DNA of 64,000 nucleotides from Cephalopachus bancanus. Lineage: Eukaryota; Chordata; Mammalia; Primates; Tarsiidae. Location of the stretch: positions 3,534,001 through 3,598,000 of the forward strand of contig JAPVLO010000123.1 in the NCBI GenBank assembly GCA_027257055.1. Direction: 5' to 3'. Below the pieces are notes generated by a model. That model made no database searches. It was given only the letters and a program-made list of their open reading frames with translations, and had not been told where the DNA came from. Positions 44,230 to 57,724 of this stretch are shown here, piece after piece. Numbering within the stretch: the stretch's first letter is position 1; each line of letters starts with the position of its first letter. The position numbers and the translations under genes were made by a program.

Positions 44230-46520
44230 GCCCTGTCACTGCTTGATTCTTCCCTTTACTTTGTTTTAGTTTATATGATTGACATTTTCCTAACCTTTTG
44301 GTTGAATGCCTAGTTTCATTTTTTGTTTTTGAATCTCTCTTGACTTTTAATAAATATTTTTAGACTACAAATTATCCTCTAAGTTCAGTTTTGGCTGTGT
44401 CCATAGTTGTTCTACATATGGCTTGTATAGTTTTTTTATAACTAAATAGTTCATAATTTTATACTTTTATCCTTTTCTAGCCAAAGCATTATCTTGAAAA
44501 GAGCATTAAAAACACAGCATCTAAATGGTTAGAGTAATGTTTTGGGGGGGAAGGTGAGCATGGAGGGGAAGGAGAAGGCTATGATTTATTGTTCATTTCT
44601 AGCTTTTTTGTTTTCATTATAGCTAGAGTATGGAGGCTGTATGATGTCTACTCTGGATAATGTATTGAGATTTCCATTGTAGTTAAGCACGTAATTAATT
44701 CTTGTAAATACTCTAGATATGTATGTAAATATTCCAGATACTTAGGAGAAGTATCTTAAGTCTCCTTATTAAATCAAGCTAGTTGATCGTGTTTTTAAAA
44801 CCCTCTACATTCTTATTTTCCATATGCCTCACTTGTCAGTCTCTGGGAGCTTGTGGTTTTCAAAAGTTTTCTTGAATTTTCAGTAACTTGTTGATGTATT
44901 GTGGTACTTTGTTTTTTCAGAGTAAAGGTTTGTTTTTACTGTAGTTTGGCAGATTGTACCTTTGAGTGATGTAAAATGCCTCTCTGTTCCCATGGTTGCA
45001 GTAGGAATCCTCTGCCCACTGTGGTACTTCTTCCTGTGTAAGATCTAGCCAAAGCTGCCTTAAGATTTTCTTTTCCACCCCATTTTTTCAAGAGTGGAAT
45101 TATTTAGGTTTTCCTTGCTTCTCCTCTGCTTCGGCCCTCAAGCAGTGAACTTTTCCCCAGACACATTTCCCCTGCTGTTTGAGGGGTGATTCTCAGCTGC
45201 AAACACCGCAGCTACAACCTGCTGTACTGTGGTTGAGGGTGGGATCTAACAGATAGGCTGGCAGAGGATAAACTGACGGAGGCCCACTGGGTGTGAAATT
45301 GAGGCATCACTCTCAGGGTCTTGCAAGTCTCCCTGACTTTGCATTCTAGCCCTCATCTGCCTCGCCTCCCGCCCCTCCGATCCCCTGCCCTGCTAAGAGT
45401 CTGCTGTCCTCCAGGTGAGGCTTTCAGGGTCTTGAGAAATAGTTCATTCCATTCTGTTCTTCCACCCTGGTCGTCTCTGAGTGTACCCTTTCTCCACTCC
45501 GTTGAGAAGGATGACCTTAATTTCCATGGTAGCTATCCCTACACCGGTTTGGGTCGTGTTTTTGATTAATCTATTTCTTTTTCACTCTTGTTTTCATCGT
45601 GGTAACAATGATGAAATAACATTAAAGGCTTATAAAGACAAACAGGAGGCCCTTGTCTCATCCTTCTTCACCCTCCCTACTTCTCCGAGGCAGCCCTTCA
45701 ACGATTTCTAGCTGTTTCTTCTATCATTTGCCTTCACATTTCTAAGCAATATGATTCTTGTTGTATCATTAATTATCAGTTACAGGTCTGTTTTATTGAC
45801 TTTAATTCATGACACATGAGTCTATAGCTCTATTTTCCACTTTATCATTGCTATTGCTTCTACTTTATTCTTCCAGTATAATCTTTGATTAAGTATTTGG
45901 CATTAAAATTATTATTATACCTGCACATAAAATGTACTGCTGGGAAAAATAATGTACTTATACTTCTCTAATCATTTTTTTAAAGGTTCTTAAAGCTAAG
46001 GATGGCCTTGTTTTATATTTGATTTGTTCCTTCTGCTTCATCAAATTCATTATAGACTATTGATATTGTCTGAACAGTTATATGTATCAGATGATAATTG
46101 ATCAATTCTCATTGATTATTTTGTTTTGTTTTTCTCAAGCACACTCTCCAGTAAACTTCCTTTTCTCCTTCTCTAGTGCATATTGATCAGTTGTTTTCTT
46201 GTGCTGCCTGGTTGTCTTGCTGAAATTTATTTTTGTGTTATCCTTCCTGTTTTCTTGGCTTCATGTATGTCTCTCTCTCTCTCTCTCTCTTGCTTCTTGT
46301 TTTCATGGAGAACATTTTTTCATAGCTTTCTAAAGAAGTATGCGTGGAAAAAAATATTTTCATCTGAAAGTATCTACACTGTCAGTATCATACTTTTCCA
46401 AGGGTTTAGCTTGTTCCTATTCTGTAACAGCCTGTTCTTGTTTCATATATCCAGTATATTCTCTTATTTATCTGAGGTTATTATAATATGATTTTATACA
46501 CTACATCTTCTGTGCTCTGC
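44230..46520 (-). mobile_element. L1M remnants, antisense, mixed with unrecognised sequence
   Basis: 44,250-44,900 reads as antisense L1M ORF2 (CTAGTTTCATTTTTTGTTTTTG, GGCTGTGTCCATAGTTGT, AATTCTTGTAAATACTCTAG). 44,900-45,750 is unassigned. 45,750-46,520 is AT-rich and only loosely L1-like. A (TC)n run of about 26 bp lies at 46,268-46,293. Confidence 0.5.
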
Positions 46521-47635
46521 ATGGTCTCAGTTTCCTCCAGATCCCATTTTCTGTTTGTTTAGGTCTTTCTCTTTCTTATTGGCAGGTCCCCTCAAATGTC
46601 TTGTGGTCATTAGCTATAATACTTAAGACCACAAAAAACTGACACTTAATATTTAAAACCACCCACAAAAAGACTACTAAAAAGCCAATAAGAAGCTCTG
46701 TGTCCATTTGTGAAACTTGTTGGTAGATGGGTTTCACTGCTGTGTGATAAAGAGGCAAGCCAGTCTTGACTATGGGGGATGTTGAATTCCTGGATCTGGA
46801 AGGCTTTCTTTCCTCAGGTTTGAGTCTCAGGAGATGAACTTTCCAATCTCCTGTTTCAGAGGCATTACTTGGCTGCTGGTATTCTGGAAGCAGGGAGAAG
46901 AGAGGAGGTCTGGGAACTCTCCATTCGGTCTACTTCTTTTTTAAGCCCTATGGTTTGCTCCAGCCCTTCTCTGTGCCTGGCATCCCTAAGTCTGGAGCCT
47001 CCAGTTTAATCTCTCCTATCCAGACAGTTGCCTAGATGCGTAGGATTGGGGAGGAGATCTGGGAGTCTGAATGCTGTGTTCGTAGACTCCCAGCCTTTCT
47101 CCTAATTAACCTCATACCCCCTTCACCCCATACCTGGCTCCTCTGGTTCCTGAACCATCGGGTACCATCGGCGTCTTCATCATTGCTCCCTCAGGCAGAA
47201 TTGAGATCTAGATTCACTCTTTAAAGCTGATTTACCACATCTCCACCTACCTTCTTCCTTCTAAAATGGCTTTGATTCCCTTTAAAATTACATTGATATC
47301 TTTTGCCAGAAATATCTGTATCCTCTTTTTCCTCATGCACTTGTACTCTTTTTGTATTTCTGTGTAATAATTTTAGTGAGTTTTAAGAAAGAGAGGAGAT
47401 TACATGTACATATCCAGCCTCCATGGTTAATTTTCAGCTAGACGATTCCACTTGCTTTCCACCCTTCGAAGTTCCTTGAATATCTGGTCTTGCTTGCAGT
47501 GTTGCCATGGAAGGATTTGTTGATTTCTTCCTCCAGTTTAAACTGGAAGCTTGCCATCTTGATGTGAAAGTCTGCCACACTTGCTTTTTCCTACCATAAT
47601 GGTATATTTCTCAAACAAAACAACACAAACAAATT
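46521..47635. other. Intergenic sequence, nothing recognised
   Basis: No gene, RNA or confident repeat. Confidence 0.4.
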
Positions 47636-48240
47636 TTTTAGAAGTTTTTGTTTTGAAAATTTTTAAACATATGGAAAATGTGTCAGAGCAATGCATCGAA
47701 TTCTTGTAGATACCCTTCACCTTGACTAGCCAGCTCACATTTTGCTGCGTTTACTTTCTCTCACTCTTCTCACAGATCCGGTGACCCTTTACCCCTAAAT
47801 ACTTCCACATTTGGGAAATTTAACAGTGATACAATGTTATCTAATCAACCCATATTCAAATTTCACTAATTACCACAAGAGAATTTTTTTACTGTATTCT
47901 TCCAATCCAGGATTTAATCAGGGCTCACCCTTTTCTTCTGTTGTTATGTATCTTTGGTCTTCTTTAATCTGGAACAGTCTTTTTGTCATGACATTGACAT
48001 TTGTGACAGGTTCCGGCCTGTAATATTATTGAATGTCCTTCCAGTTGGGTTTCTTTGATGTTCCCTGTGATTAAATACAGGAAGACTACAGAAGGGATGC
48101 AGAGTTCTTCTCAGTTTATTACATCAGAAGGCACATGATGGGGCTTTGTTTTAGTATTGGTGGCATTAGCTTTGACCGCTTGGCTAGGGTGATGTCTGTT
48201 AGATTTATCCACTCTAAAGTTTTCTCTTGTAATGAATAAG
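47636..48240 (-). mobile_element. Old L1-type remnant, antisense
   Basis: AACATATGGAAAATGTGTCA, CCTTTACCCCTAAATACTTC, AATCTGGAACAGTCTTTTTG, AAGGCACATGATGGGGCTTT, TTGACCGCTTGGCTAGGGTG: a well-known old LINE-derived text (L1M/L1ME type; exact subfamily uncertain). Confidence 0.65.
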
Positions 48241-49190
48241 AAATTTGTAGAAACACACTTTGAGTCTGTATAGATAGTCATTGTAAAATAACTTAACAGA
48301 TCTTATTCTAAATACAGCCGCACCATTTTTAATGTCTATGAAGAAGTAGTTAAGATGATTAGTACACACTAAAATGTAGTCCCTACTGGGGAAATTGTGG
48401 TGAATCAGACAGACAGGGCCTTCACATCTAACTTGGCTCCTACTAACGAAGTGAGTTAACATCTTGAGGATGATCTTTCCTGTTCCGTTTAGTAAGGAGT
48501 TCCTTTCTTTGACCGTACCACCATGTATGGTTCCCAGATTATTCACTGCAAAGAATATTATTAATATTGTGGATATGGTAGATTTTGTTCATTTACCTTG
48601 AAAGTTTTCAGCAAATGGAAACAGCATTTTGAGAAAAAGAAGTCTTTTTCTAACGTGCACAAAGTACTCGTTGACTTTAGTTACAGGAAGTGAGTTATGA
48701 TCATTTCTTTCTCTCAGTAGAGCAGGTAACAATGTTTAAGACAAGTAACGATGTCAGAAATGTTAGAACTGCATGACTAAAGCCAGCAGGCATAGACAAC
48801 TTCTGCTAGGGATGTGCTGATCCAGGAGGTGGACAATTAGAAGGTTCTTAATCAGGACTTTTAGGACCCATTAGAGAAGAGAAAGAGCAGATACAACAGA
48901 GGCAAAGAAATCTGCTCTAGAGAGATTTGGAAGATCATGAATGGCCTAATGGTTACAGATGTAATCAGTTTCTAGGAAAAAATTAAAAAGCAGAGGAAAA
49001 TACAAAGAGATTAACACCAGGGCTGTGAAATTCTTACAGCTGAAGCATCTGGGAGGAAGTGGTTTAGGGTATGTGAGGAGCGAGAGAAAAATGAGTGTGT
49101 CCAGGGAAAAGAGGACAAGTTCAAAGAAAACCCTCCAGTAGGAATAAAATCCTAGGGAGGAGCCTTGTTCGGGTCCCGTTGATTCCTAAT
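48241..49190. other. Intergenic unique sequence
   Basis: A 110-codon minus-strand ORF at 48,214-48,546 has no recognisable domain and no start or splice support. Confidence 0.4.
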
Positions 49191-49194
49191 GTTA

Positions 49195-49400
49195 ATAACA
49201 ACAGCTCACATGTATTGAGCATTTGTTATGTGCTGGATACTATACTCCATGTGTAACATGCAGCATCTCATTTAATTCCCATAATGAAGTAGATTATTAC
49301 TATTATTTCTATTTTTATAGATGAGGAAACTGAGACTCGGAGAAGATTATTTGTCACTGGGTTTATGGGATTCATGAGTGAAGCACCAGGACTTGGATCC
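49195..49400 (-). repeat. MIR SINE
   Basis: ATGTATTGAGCATTTGTTAT, CTCATTTAATTCCCATAATG, ATAGATGAGGAAACTGAGAC; reverse complement of MIR. Confidence 0.85.
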
Positions 49401-52400
49401 GGATCTGTACGATGCCAAAGCTGGTACAGTCACGTTCTGCTGTTTTCGCCCTCTTCATTTCAGCATCACAGAGCCACCAGCTAGAGTCGTGACATCTCAG
49501 AGGAAAGATCATGGAGGTCATTTGCCAGGTTTCACTCCTGTCAGCGTTGAGGAGAACATGTAAGCCTAGCCTTTCCCTCCATCTGCAGTGTGAGTGCTGG
49601 CATTGTGCAGTGGGGTCCCCATACGAAGCAGGAGCAATAGAATCTGCAGCTGACCAAGGCTAAGAGAAGCACAAAAGCTGGCCCCAAATCATTTTTGGCA
49701 AAAGACAAAGAAAGCTTTCCTCTGGAGTAACTTAAATAAGTACAGTCCTTAGCCTGGGAAAGACACTTTGGGGACCTACTCTGACATCTATTTCCTTCTG
49801 ACTTACAATTAATGTAAAATACCTAATATTCCAGTGGTCAGCTTTCCAAATCCCTGGTGTCACCAGGCTTTGTGCTAAATGCAATACTCTGTCTGCCCAA
49901 GGTGTCAGACTCATAGAATCACATGGAATAAAAATAGCAGGACGTGGTTCCAAGATTTACCATATAGTGCAAATCTTCAACTAAACATTACAAGGCATTT
50001 CTTCTACCCTTCCCCCTAAGTTATCTACTCCCATACTCCCTAGGCTTGAAAAGATTTGAGGGCAGGGGGAATACCACTGAAGTCAGTGGATTTCACATCC
50101 TGGTGATGTTTTTGTAGCTGCCACATGTGGCCCAGTGTTAAGTAGCTGAACATTTCTGCTTGCTGGCAGCCAGAGTCAGTCCTCACCTCCCAGGGAGCTC
50201 CTTCCAACTTCAAAAAGCCTTCCAGGGGGTTGCAAAGGAAAGGAAATGTGGGAGAGGGTTGCCACTTATAATGCCTGAATTCATTTTCCATCTTGGTGCT
50301 TTCTGGTTATTAGAGCCATGCAGGAGACGGAAGGGTAGAGGAATTTCAGGGGTTTCTCCAGATAAGATGCTAGAAACCCTGATATCTGAATGAGAGATTG
50401 CATTCCCCTAGAAGCAACAGTTTTTAAGCATGGATTAAAAAGAATTTCAGCTGAGAAGGATTGTATGTCAGAGGCACTAAATCTGCTGAATCAGTTAAGG
50501 AAGTCCTTGTTATGTACAAAAGTCCATCTCTTTGCATTTCTCCAGAAAAAAAGCAGTTACTTGGTGCATTTTCCCCAGTATGACAATTCTGTTGGTGGTG
50601 GTGGTAAACTGACTGAGAAGGCACTGCTTACAGAATGGCATAAGAAGTGTATCAGTTGCAAACCCTCGCTGTGCATAGCTGGAAATCATGAGGCTGGAAT
50701 AAATATAAGCTTGCTGGACACCCCCAATCTGAGAAGTCTTAATAGGCTAAACTGTCACATGTTTTTCTTTTGCCTGTTAGAGTTTCTGGAACTGGAAAGT
50801 TTCCTAGATAGTTTTCCATATTGAAAATAAACCAACATAATCCTTACTTTGTTCTACTTTTACATTTTGGATGAAAGTTTAAAATAATATAATATTTTTT
50901 AATTTGTAAACTTCTGGCAGAATTTTTAAAACAGTACAATCGCTTACTGCATGAGGCAGCTTACTCCAACCAACATAATAGAAATATTATCATAATTTGT
51001 TATATTGAATGAACAATCATAAACTGATTTTTATTTTAAAATGTAGTCAGTCCACAGGAACGCAGAGCTCATCACGTGTGTGAGAAACTGTGCTAGACAC
51101 CATAACATGGTGATACATACTGAGTCTTGTATACAATTTGTGTGTGGTAATTTGGGGCAGGAGAGGACTGGACCTCTCAGCAGCACCTACCCTTTGAGTA
51201 GGTGGTGCTGAGTTTGATTTGAGTACAACTCTCTCTGTCTTTGTCTCTCTCCCACTTCCAACCCATGGGATGAACTATGGTTACAGTTGAGCTGAGATTT
51301 CTCTTTGTGAAGCTATTTGGCCCATTTGAGGCTTAAACCTGCATTCTTAGACTTCTTAGCACCTTTCTTTAGACAATTGGGCTTGGCACTTTGGAAGTAA
51401 ATGCTATTTTTAGTCATTTCAAATGGCTTTCTCCAGTGGGACCACAGGGGGAGTGTGGCTTGCTAACTGGCACATCCACACTGACTACTCTTACCGTGTG
51501 AGCTTTGGTCCTCTGTGTAGAAGCAAACTGAGTTCAGGCATTGTGGGACTGATATGTATCCCCTCATATTCTAGAGTATGGCTCCATGGGCAACACATCT
51601 CATGACGTAGTCTACTCTACAATAGGTGCTTTTACCAGGAGCTAAACAGTACCTACAGATCATAAGGCTACTGATGCAAATGTGGGAGCCATAAATCTCT
51701 TATTTAGTAGTAACCTAAAGGTTTCCATTGTGACTCTTTAGTGGAAATGTGTCTTCTTCTGGAAATCTGTGATTCTCTGGGTTGGCCAACTTGAATTTCA
51801 GAGCAACCTGAAAAGTGATTCAGCCAATGACCTTTGCTAGCTCAAAGCAGAGGATTTTCCTTGTGTTCTAAGCTAACAAAGCTTCAATCTCATAAGAAAT
51901 ATATATATACATTTTTGTTTTTTAGTGAATTAAGAATTGCTAAGTTACAGTATTGAGATACATCCAATATGCACAATAGTCTGAATCTTTGATAGACTTG
52001 CAAATTAAAAGGTGAGGGTCAGAAGGGCCTGTTAGCCAATATACAGATCTATAATAGTAAATACTCCTGTCTCCTCCCTATCCACTGTGGTGGTCTTTTC
52101 TGAGCCCAAATGTAGCCTTGGAACCTTTCTCAACACTAGACTCTGAGTCAAGTGACTGAAGTTAGCTCTTGAAATGAAATCTATATACCAGCTCTGATCT
52201 AGGTAGCTTTGTGCAAGAAAATTTTAGTGCATTACTTTTTTTTGTCTATGCTAGTTTGTGTGTGTATATTCCCACTCTCTTTCTTCTGTCATGACCTTTG
52301 CATATTACTGTCAAAATAGTGTCAATTACCAACTTAGACTTACTACACATATTCTGATAGCTATAAGGGAGGGAAGAAGCTTTCCAAAATCACAGTTTCA

Positions 52401-52476
52401 ACACTATAATATAATGAAATGTTATATTAATGACTTTTAGTTAATGTTAACTAGCCTTTGTTAGAAAAATGAATCA
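49401..52476. other. Intergenic sequence, no gene supported
   Basis: Holds the longest repeat-free ORF of the distal region (50,390-50,824, 144 codons), which lacks any recognisable domain or codon signal. Nothing else recognised with confidence. Confidence 0.4.
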
Positions 52477-52499
52477 TATTCAGTCTTTTTAAATTAGTC

Positions 52500-52794
52500 T
52501 TTTTTTTTTTTTTTTTTTTGAGTTGGAGTCTCACTCGGTCACTCAGACTGGAGTGCAGTGGCCGCTTCTGGCCACCGCAGCCTTGACCTGCTGGGCTCTG
52601 GCGATCCTTCCGCCTCAGCCTTCCGAGTAGCCGGAATTACAGGTGCACGCTACCACGCCCGGCTCATTTTTTGATTTACTGTAGAGATGAGGTCTCGCTG
52701 CCCAGGCGGGTCTCGAACCCGCGGGCTCAGGCAATCCCCTCACCTCAGCCTCCCAAAGGCGCGGGATTACAGGCTGAGCCACCGAGCCCGGCTC
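52500..52794 (-). mobile_element. Young lineage-specific Alu, antisense, 15-bp TSD
   Basis: Flanked by TATTCAGTCTTTTTA at 52477-52491 and 52796-52810. Between the first TSD and the poly-T are about nine extra bases (AATTAGTC), consistent with a short unique 3' tail carried with the Alu transcript. Short-spacer subtype (CTCGCTGCCCAGGC). Confidence 0.96.
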
Positions 52795-52854
52795 GTATTC
52801 AGTCTTTTTATTAAAGTTTAGTGAAAAGTCTATTCGTTGCAATTTTAAAAAATT

Positions 52855-55800
52855 ATTTATTTTTTGGTTTTTAAAAAAATTTTTAATTTTAAAGATGTGG
52901 GGTACATTCAGGGTTAAGTATACAAGTGTTCATTATGCAGGTATCCTTGTTAATGAGGTATGCTCCCCCACACACAGAATCCCACTACTGCCAATCCCAC
53001 CCCAACCCCGGCAATTTCCCACTACTGACAATCCTTTTCTTATAGTATTACAATAATTGTCCATTTATGAGTGAGAACATGTGATACTCAGTTCTTTGTT
53101 TCTGTGATAGATCACTTAGTATTATAGACTCTAAGTCCATCAAAGTTGCTATGAAGTTCATAATTTTGTCCTTCTTTATGGCTGCATAATATTTCATCAT
53201 ATATATGAACTTTTTTTTTTTTTTTTTTTGAGTTGGTGTCTCACTCTATTGCCCATACTGAAGTGCAGTGGCACGCTCCCGGCCACCGCAGCCTAGACCT
53301 GCTGGGCTCCAGTGATCCTTCCGCCTCAGCCTTCCCAGTAGTTGGAACTACAGGCACGCGCTACCATGCCTGGCTAATTTTTGATTTATTGTAGAGATGA
53401 GGTTTGCCAAGTTGCCCAGGTGGGTCTCGAACCCCTGGGCTCAGGCAATCCACTCACCTCAGCCTCCCAAAGCGCGGGATTACGGGCTGAGCCACTGAGC
53501 CCAGCTGAACATTTTTTAAATTCAGTCCTCTTTCAATGAGCAGCATAGTTGGTTCCATGTTTTTGCTGTTGTGAACAATCCTGCAATAAATATGTATGTG
53601 CAGGTATCTTTTTCATAGAGTGATTTGAGTTTCTCTGCATATATTCACAGTATGGGGATTGTGGGTTTGTATGGAAGGTCTATTTTTAACCCTTTTCAGA
53701 ATTGCCAAACTGTTTTCCACAAAGGTTGTACTAGTTTGCACTCCCACCAACAGTGTAGAAGTGTTCCCTTTTCCCTGAATCCTCTCTAGCATCTATTGTT
53801 TTTGAGTTATTGATGATGACCATCCTGACTAGTTATAGTATGGTTTTAATTTACATTTCTTTGATGACTAGCGAGGCTGAGCATTTTTTTAATATATCTG
53901 TTGACTGCTCGTATGTCTTCTTTTGAGAAGTGCCTATTCATATCTTTTGCCCATTTTGTAATGGGGCTGTTTGTTTTATTCTTTTTGGCACATTTGAGTT
54001 CCTTGTAGATCCTAGATGCTAGGCCTTTTTCAGATATACAGTTGACAAATACGTTTTCCATTCCATGGCCTGTCTTCCTGCTCTCTTGTTGGCTTCTTTG
54101 GCTTTGCAGAAGCTTGTCAGTTTGATGAGGTCCCACTTGTCTATCTTATCTTTTATGGCATGGGCACTTGGGGTTTTGTTCAGGAATTGGTTACCAGTTC
54201 CAATTTCCATAAGGGTGTCTCCTATATTTTCTAAGGTTCTTATAGTTTGAGGTTTTACATTTAGGTCTTTGATCCATTTAGAGTTGATTTTTGTGTATGG
54301 TGATAGGTAGGGGTCTTGTTTCAATCTTCTGCGTGTGTTCAGCCAGTTTTCCCAGCACCTATTTACTGAATAGGTTCTCCTCTCCCCAGTGGTTGGTGGG
54401 GGAGGCTTTGTCTATATGCATGTTCTTGAACCAATACTAGGTCGTTTTGACTATCGTAGCTTTACAATGAAGTTTAAAGTCTGGGAGTGTGATACCTCCT
54501 GTTGTCCGCCCCCCCCCCCCCGAGAATTGTTTTGGCTATTCATGGTTGTTTATGTTTCCATATGAATTCCTGTGTTGTCATTTCCAGGTCTGAGAAGAAT
54601 CTGCTAGTAATTTTATGGGTATTGCATTAAATCTGTAGGGTAGGGTGCCTTGGGTAAGATGGACATCTCAACAATGTTGATTCTTCCCATCCATGAGCAT
54701 GGAATATTTTTTCATTTGTTTGTGTCATCTTTGATTTCTTTGAGCATTGTTTGGTAGTTTTTGTTGTAAAGCTCTTTCACGTCCCTGGTTAGAAAGATGC
54801 CAACGTATTTCATCTTTTGTGGCTATTGTGAATGGGATTGTGCTTTTTATTTGGATTTCTGTTTGTTTATTGTTGGTATATAGAAATGTGACTGTCTTTT
54901 CCACATTTATTTTATACCCTGAGACTTTACCAAAGTCATTTATCAGTTTTTGACAGATTCTTTTGGGTTTTCAGGTATAGAATCATGTCACCTGCAAAGA
55001 GGGATAACTTGACTTCCTCTTTTTCTTTTTGGATAATCCTGATTTCCCTATCTTGTCTGATTACTCTAGCTAGGACTTCCAATACTATGTTGAACAGGAA
55101 GGGTAAAAGTGGGCATCTTTTTCTTGTTCTGGTTTTCAGGGGAAATGGTTCCAATTTCTGTCTGTTTAGCAGTATGTTGGCTGTGGGTTTCCCATAGATG
55201 GCTGTTACTATTTTGAGGTATGTTCCATCTATGCTAAATGTTTGAGAGTTTTTATCAAGAAGGGGTGCTGGATTTTATCAAAAGCTTTTTCTGCGTCTAA
55301 TGATATAATCATGTGGTTTTTGTCTTTACATCTGTTGATGTGTTTAATTATGTTTATGTTCTTGCAGATGTTGAACCAGCCCTGCATCCCAGGGATAAAG
55401 CCTACTTGGTCATGGAGGAGATAATTTTTGAGATGTGTTGTTGGATCCAGTTTGCTAGAATCTTGTTGAGGATTTTAGCACCTATGTTCATGAAGGATAT
55501 TGGCCTGTAGTTCTCTTTCTTTGTTGGATCTTTTCCTGGTTTGGGTATCAATGTGATTTTAGCTTCATAAACAATTTGGGTAGAATTCCATCTTTCTTGA
55601 TAGCTTGGAATACTTTCAGTAGGATTGGTATCAACTCCTCCTTGTATGTTTTGTAGAATTCTGCTGGAAAGCCATCTGGTCCTGGACTTTTTTTGTGTGG
55701 GTAGCCTTCTTATGATATAGTCAATTTCCTGTATTGTTATTGGACTATTTAGGGTCTCAATTTCTTCTTGTTTCAACCAGGGGAGGTTGTGTGACGTAAG

Positions 55801-56640
55801 AAAGTCCTCCATTTCATTTAGGTTTTCAAGTTTGTTTCCATACAGGTGTACATAGTAATCTCCGATAATCTTTCGTATTTCTTGGGGTCAATTGTAACTT
55901 CATCTTTTGCATTTCTGATTGTGTTTATTTGGGCTTTTTCTCTCTTTTGGTCAGTCTAGCTAGAGGTCCATCAATCTTGTTTATTCTTTTTAAAAAACAG
56001 CTTTTGGTTTCATCGATTTTTTTGTGTGTTATATTTTTGTCATCTATGTTCCAAATTTAGGCTTTTATTTTCATGATCTGGTTTCTTCTGGTGAAGTTAG
56101 GATTTTGGTGATCTTGCTTTTCCAGCTTCCTTAGGTGACCTTTTAGGCTGTTGACTTGTGATCTGCTCATTTTCTTCATGTGTATTTGTAGAGATATTAA
56201 TTCTCCTCTTATTACTACTTTCATGACATCCCAGAGATTTTGGTAAAATGTGTTTTCATTTTCATTTGTTTCCAGGTATCTTTTAATCTCTATTTTGATT
56301 TCCGTGTTGACCCAGGAGTTGTTTAGCATCATGGTATTTAGTGTCCATGTCTTTGTGGATTTTGGGGGATCTTTGTTGATGTTGATATTTATTTTTATTC
56401 CACTATGGTCTAAGAAGGTGCATGGCAGAATTTCAATCTTATGGAATTTGTTTATGCTTGATTTGTGACCAAGGATGTGGTCAAGTTTAGAGTATGTTCC
56501 ATGTGTTAATAAGTAGAATGTATATTCTGTGGTTTTTGGGTGGAGTATTCTGTAGGTATCAACTAAGTCCATTTGGTCAAGCATCATGTTGAGATTCCAG
56601 ATCTCTTTGTTGACTTTTATCTTGATGATCTATCTAGGGT
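52855..56640 (-). mobile_element. L1 element (3' UTR and most of ORF2), antisense, 5'-truncated, split by an Alu
   Basis: LINE-1 ORF2 encodes the endonuclease/reverse transcriptase for target-primed retrotransposition. Minus-strand translation shows endonuclease C-terminus (DTYRILHPKTTEYTF, DHILGHKSSINKF, about 56,450-56,587), RT domain ([20 protein letters not shown], about 55,500-55,570) and the motif at 54,987-54,998 reading FAGD instead of FADD. Further C-terminal pieces lie at 53,846-54,324. Frames shift repeatedly, so the element is dead. The 5' end is lost inside the endonuclease domain. An Alu (53,212) interrupts the 3' UTR, and a C13 run lies at about 54,509-54,521. Confidence 0.93.
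53212..53507 (-). mobile_element. Alu (intermediate), antisense, inside L1
   Basis: GAGTTGGTGTCTCACTCTAT to GAGCCACTGAGCCCAGCT, flanked by GAAC-T-rich imperfect duplications. Has GCCAAGTTGCCCAGGTGGG: retains the ancestral spacer but already has the GGCTGAGCCAC deletion, so it is a step between the two subtypes. Confidence 0.95.
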
Positions 56641-56709
56641 TGTATAAAATTATATTTTAAAACTTAGGGCACATTTTCTTTAAGCCAAGTTGTGTTTGTA
56701 TTTACAACT

Positions 56710-57310
56710 GAACTAATAATAGTAAAAACATTTATTGAGCACTTACTATTTGCCAGGTGCTATGAAAATATGTTTTACTGTATTGGTATTAGTTTGATAG
56801 GATGGCCATAACAAAATACCACTAACTGAAACGTATCATCTTATAGTTCTGGAGGCTGAAGTCTAACAATGAGGTATCGACAGGTTTTTTTCCTCTTGAT
56901 CTCTCTCTCCTTGGCTTGCAAATTGCTGCCTCCTCGCTGTGTCCTCACATGGTACATCTTTGGTGCCTCTGGGTATGTTGAAATGTCCTGTTCTTATAAG
57001 GACACCAGTCAGATTGGAGTAGGGCCCACTCTAAAGGCCCCGTTTTAACTTAATCACATCTCTAAAGACTTTATCTCTAAATATAGTCACTTTCTGAGGT
57101 GCTGTGGGTTAGGTCTTCAACATATAAATTTAGTGGGGGTTGAGGTGAGGAGAGTAGGGAACACATACAACCCATAACAATGCTGATGCCTCACAACAAT
57201 TTTCATAATAAGGCTGCTCTCATTATCACCACTTTAGAGGTAAAAAAGCAGAAGTTCACAAAAGCCGAGCTATTGCCTGAAGCCATCTGTGCAGCAAGTA
57301 TAGCATGCAT
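56710..57310 (-). repeat. MIR SINE interrupted by an MLT1 LTR
   Basis: AACATTTATTGAGCACTTAC and TTTGCCAGGTGCTATG (56,728-56,765) continue after the LTR as GAGGTAAAAAAGCAGAAGTT...CACAAAAGCCGAGCTATTGC. MIR orientation is minus. Confidence 0.7.
56778..57180 (-). mobile_element. MLT1A-like ERVL-MaLR solo LTR, antisense
   Basis: About 400 bp: TTGGTATTAGTTTGATAGGA, TATAGTTCTGGAGGCTGAAG, TTCTTATAAGGACACCAGTC, TAGTCACTTTCTGAGGTGCT, CTTCAACATATAAATTTAG, CCCATAACA. Good match to MLT1A in reverse orientation, inserted in a MIR. Confidence 0.85.
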
Positions 57311-57380
57311 TTGGATGCTCTGTATTTCTTACTCAACTGTGTATGTCACAGATAAAATTTAGTTTAAGAAGTGAGTTTAA

Positions 57381-57660
57381 GGCCTGGCTCAGTGGCTCAG
57401 CCTGTAATCCCAGCGCTTTGGGAGGCCGAGGTGAGTGGACTGCCTGAGCCCACGGGTTTGAGACCCACCAGGGCAACTTGGCGAGACCTCATCTCTACAA
57501 GAAATCAAAAATTAGCTGGGTGTGGTAGCACACACCTGTAGTTCTGGATACTTGGAAGGCTGAGGTGGAAGGATTATCGGAGCCCAGCAGGTCAAGGCAA
57601 GTTGCTCACTCCAGTCTGGGTAACAGAGTGAGACTCTAACTAAAAAAAAAAAAAAAAGAT
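57381..57660 (+). mobile_element. Alu (ancestral-spacer subtype), sense, TSD
   Basis: GGCCTGGCTCAGTGGCTCAGC to GAGACTCTAACTAAAA, flanked by GTGAGTTTAA at 57371-57380 and 57661-57670. Spacer GGGCAACTTGGCGAGACCTC (ancestral). Right arm shows a short deletion in the GCAAGTTGCTCACTCCAG region. Confidence 0.95.
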
Positions 57661-57724
57661 GTGAGTTTAATTGGAATTTCTAGATTCTTTTCAAAGGAGG
57701 TGTATGCAGCAAGTTTGCTAAATG

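Noticed and set aside
50390..50824. 144-codon ORF in repeat-poor DNA
   Set aside because: No recognisable domain, no splice or promoter context and a hydrophobic C-terminus of low complexity. A single chance ORF of this size is expected in 50 kb.
52855..56640. Possible functional reverse transcriptase gene or RT-based defence system
   Set aside because: Recognisable as an L1 ORF2 fragment with many frameshifts, a mutated FADD and a missing 5' end.
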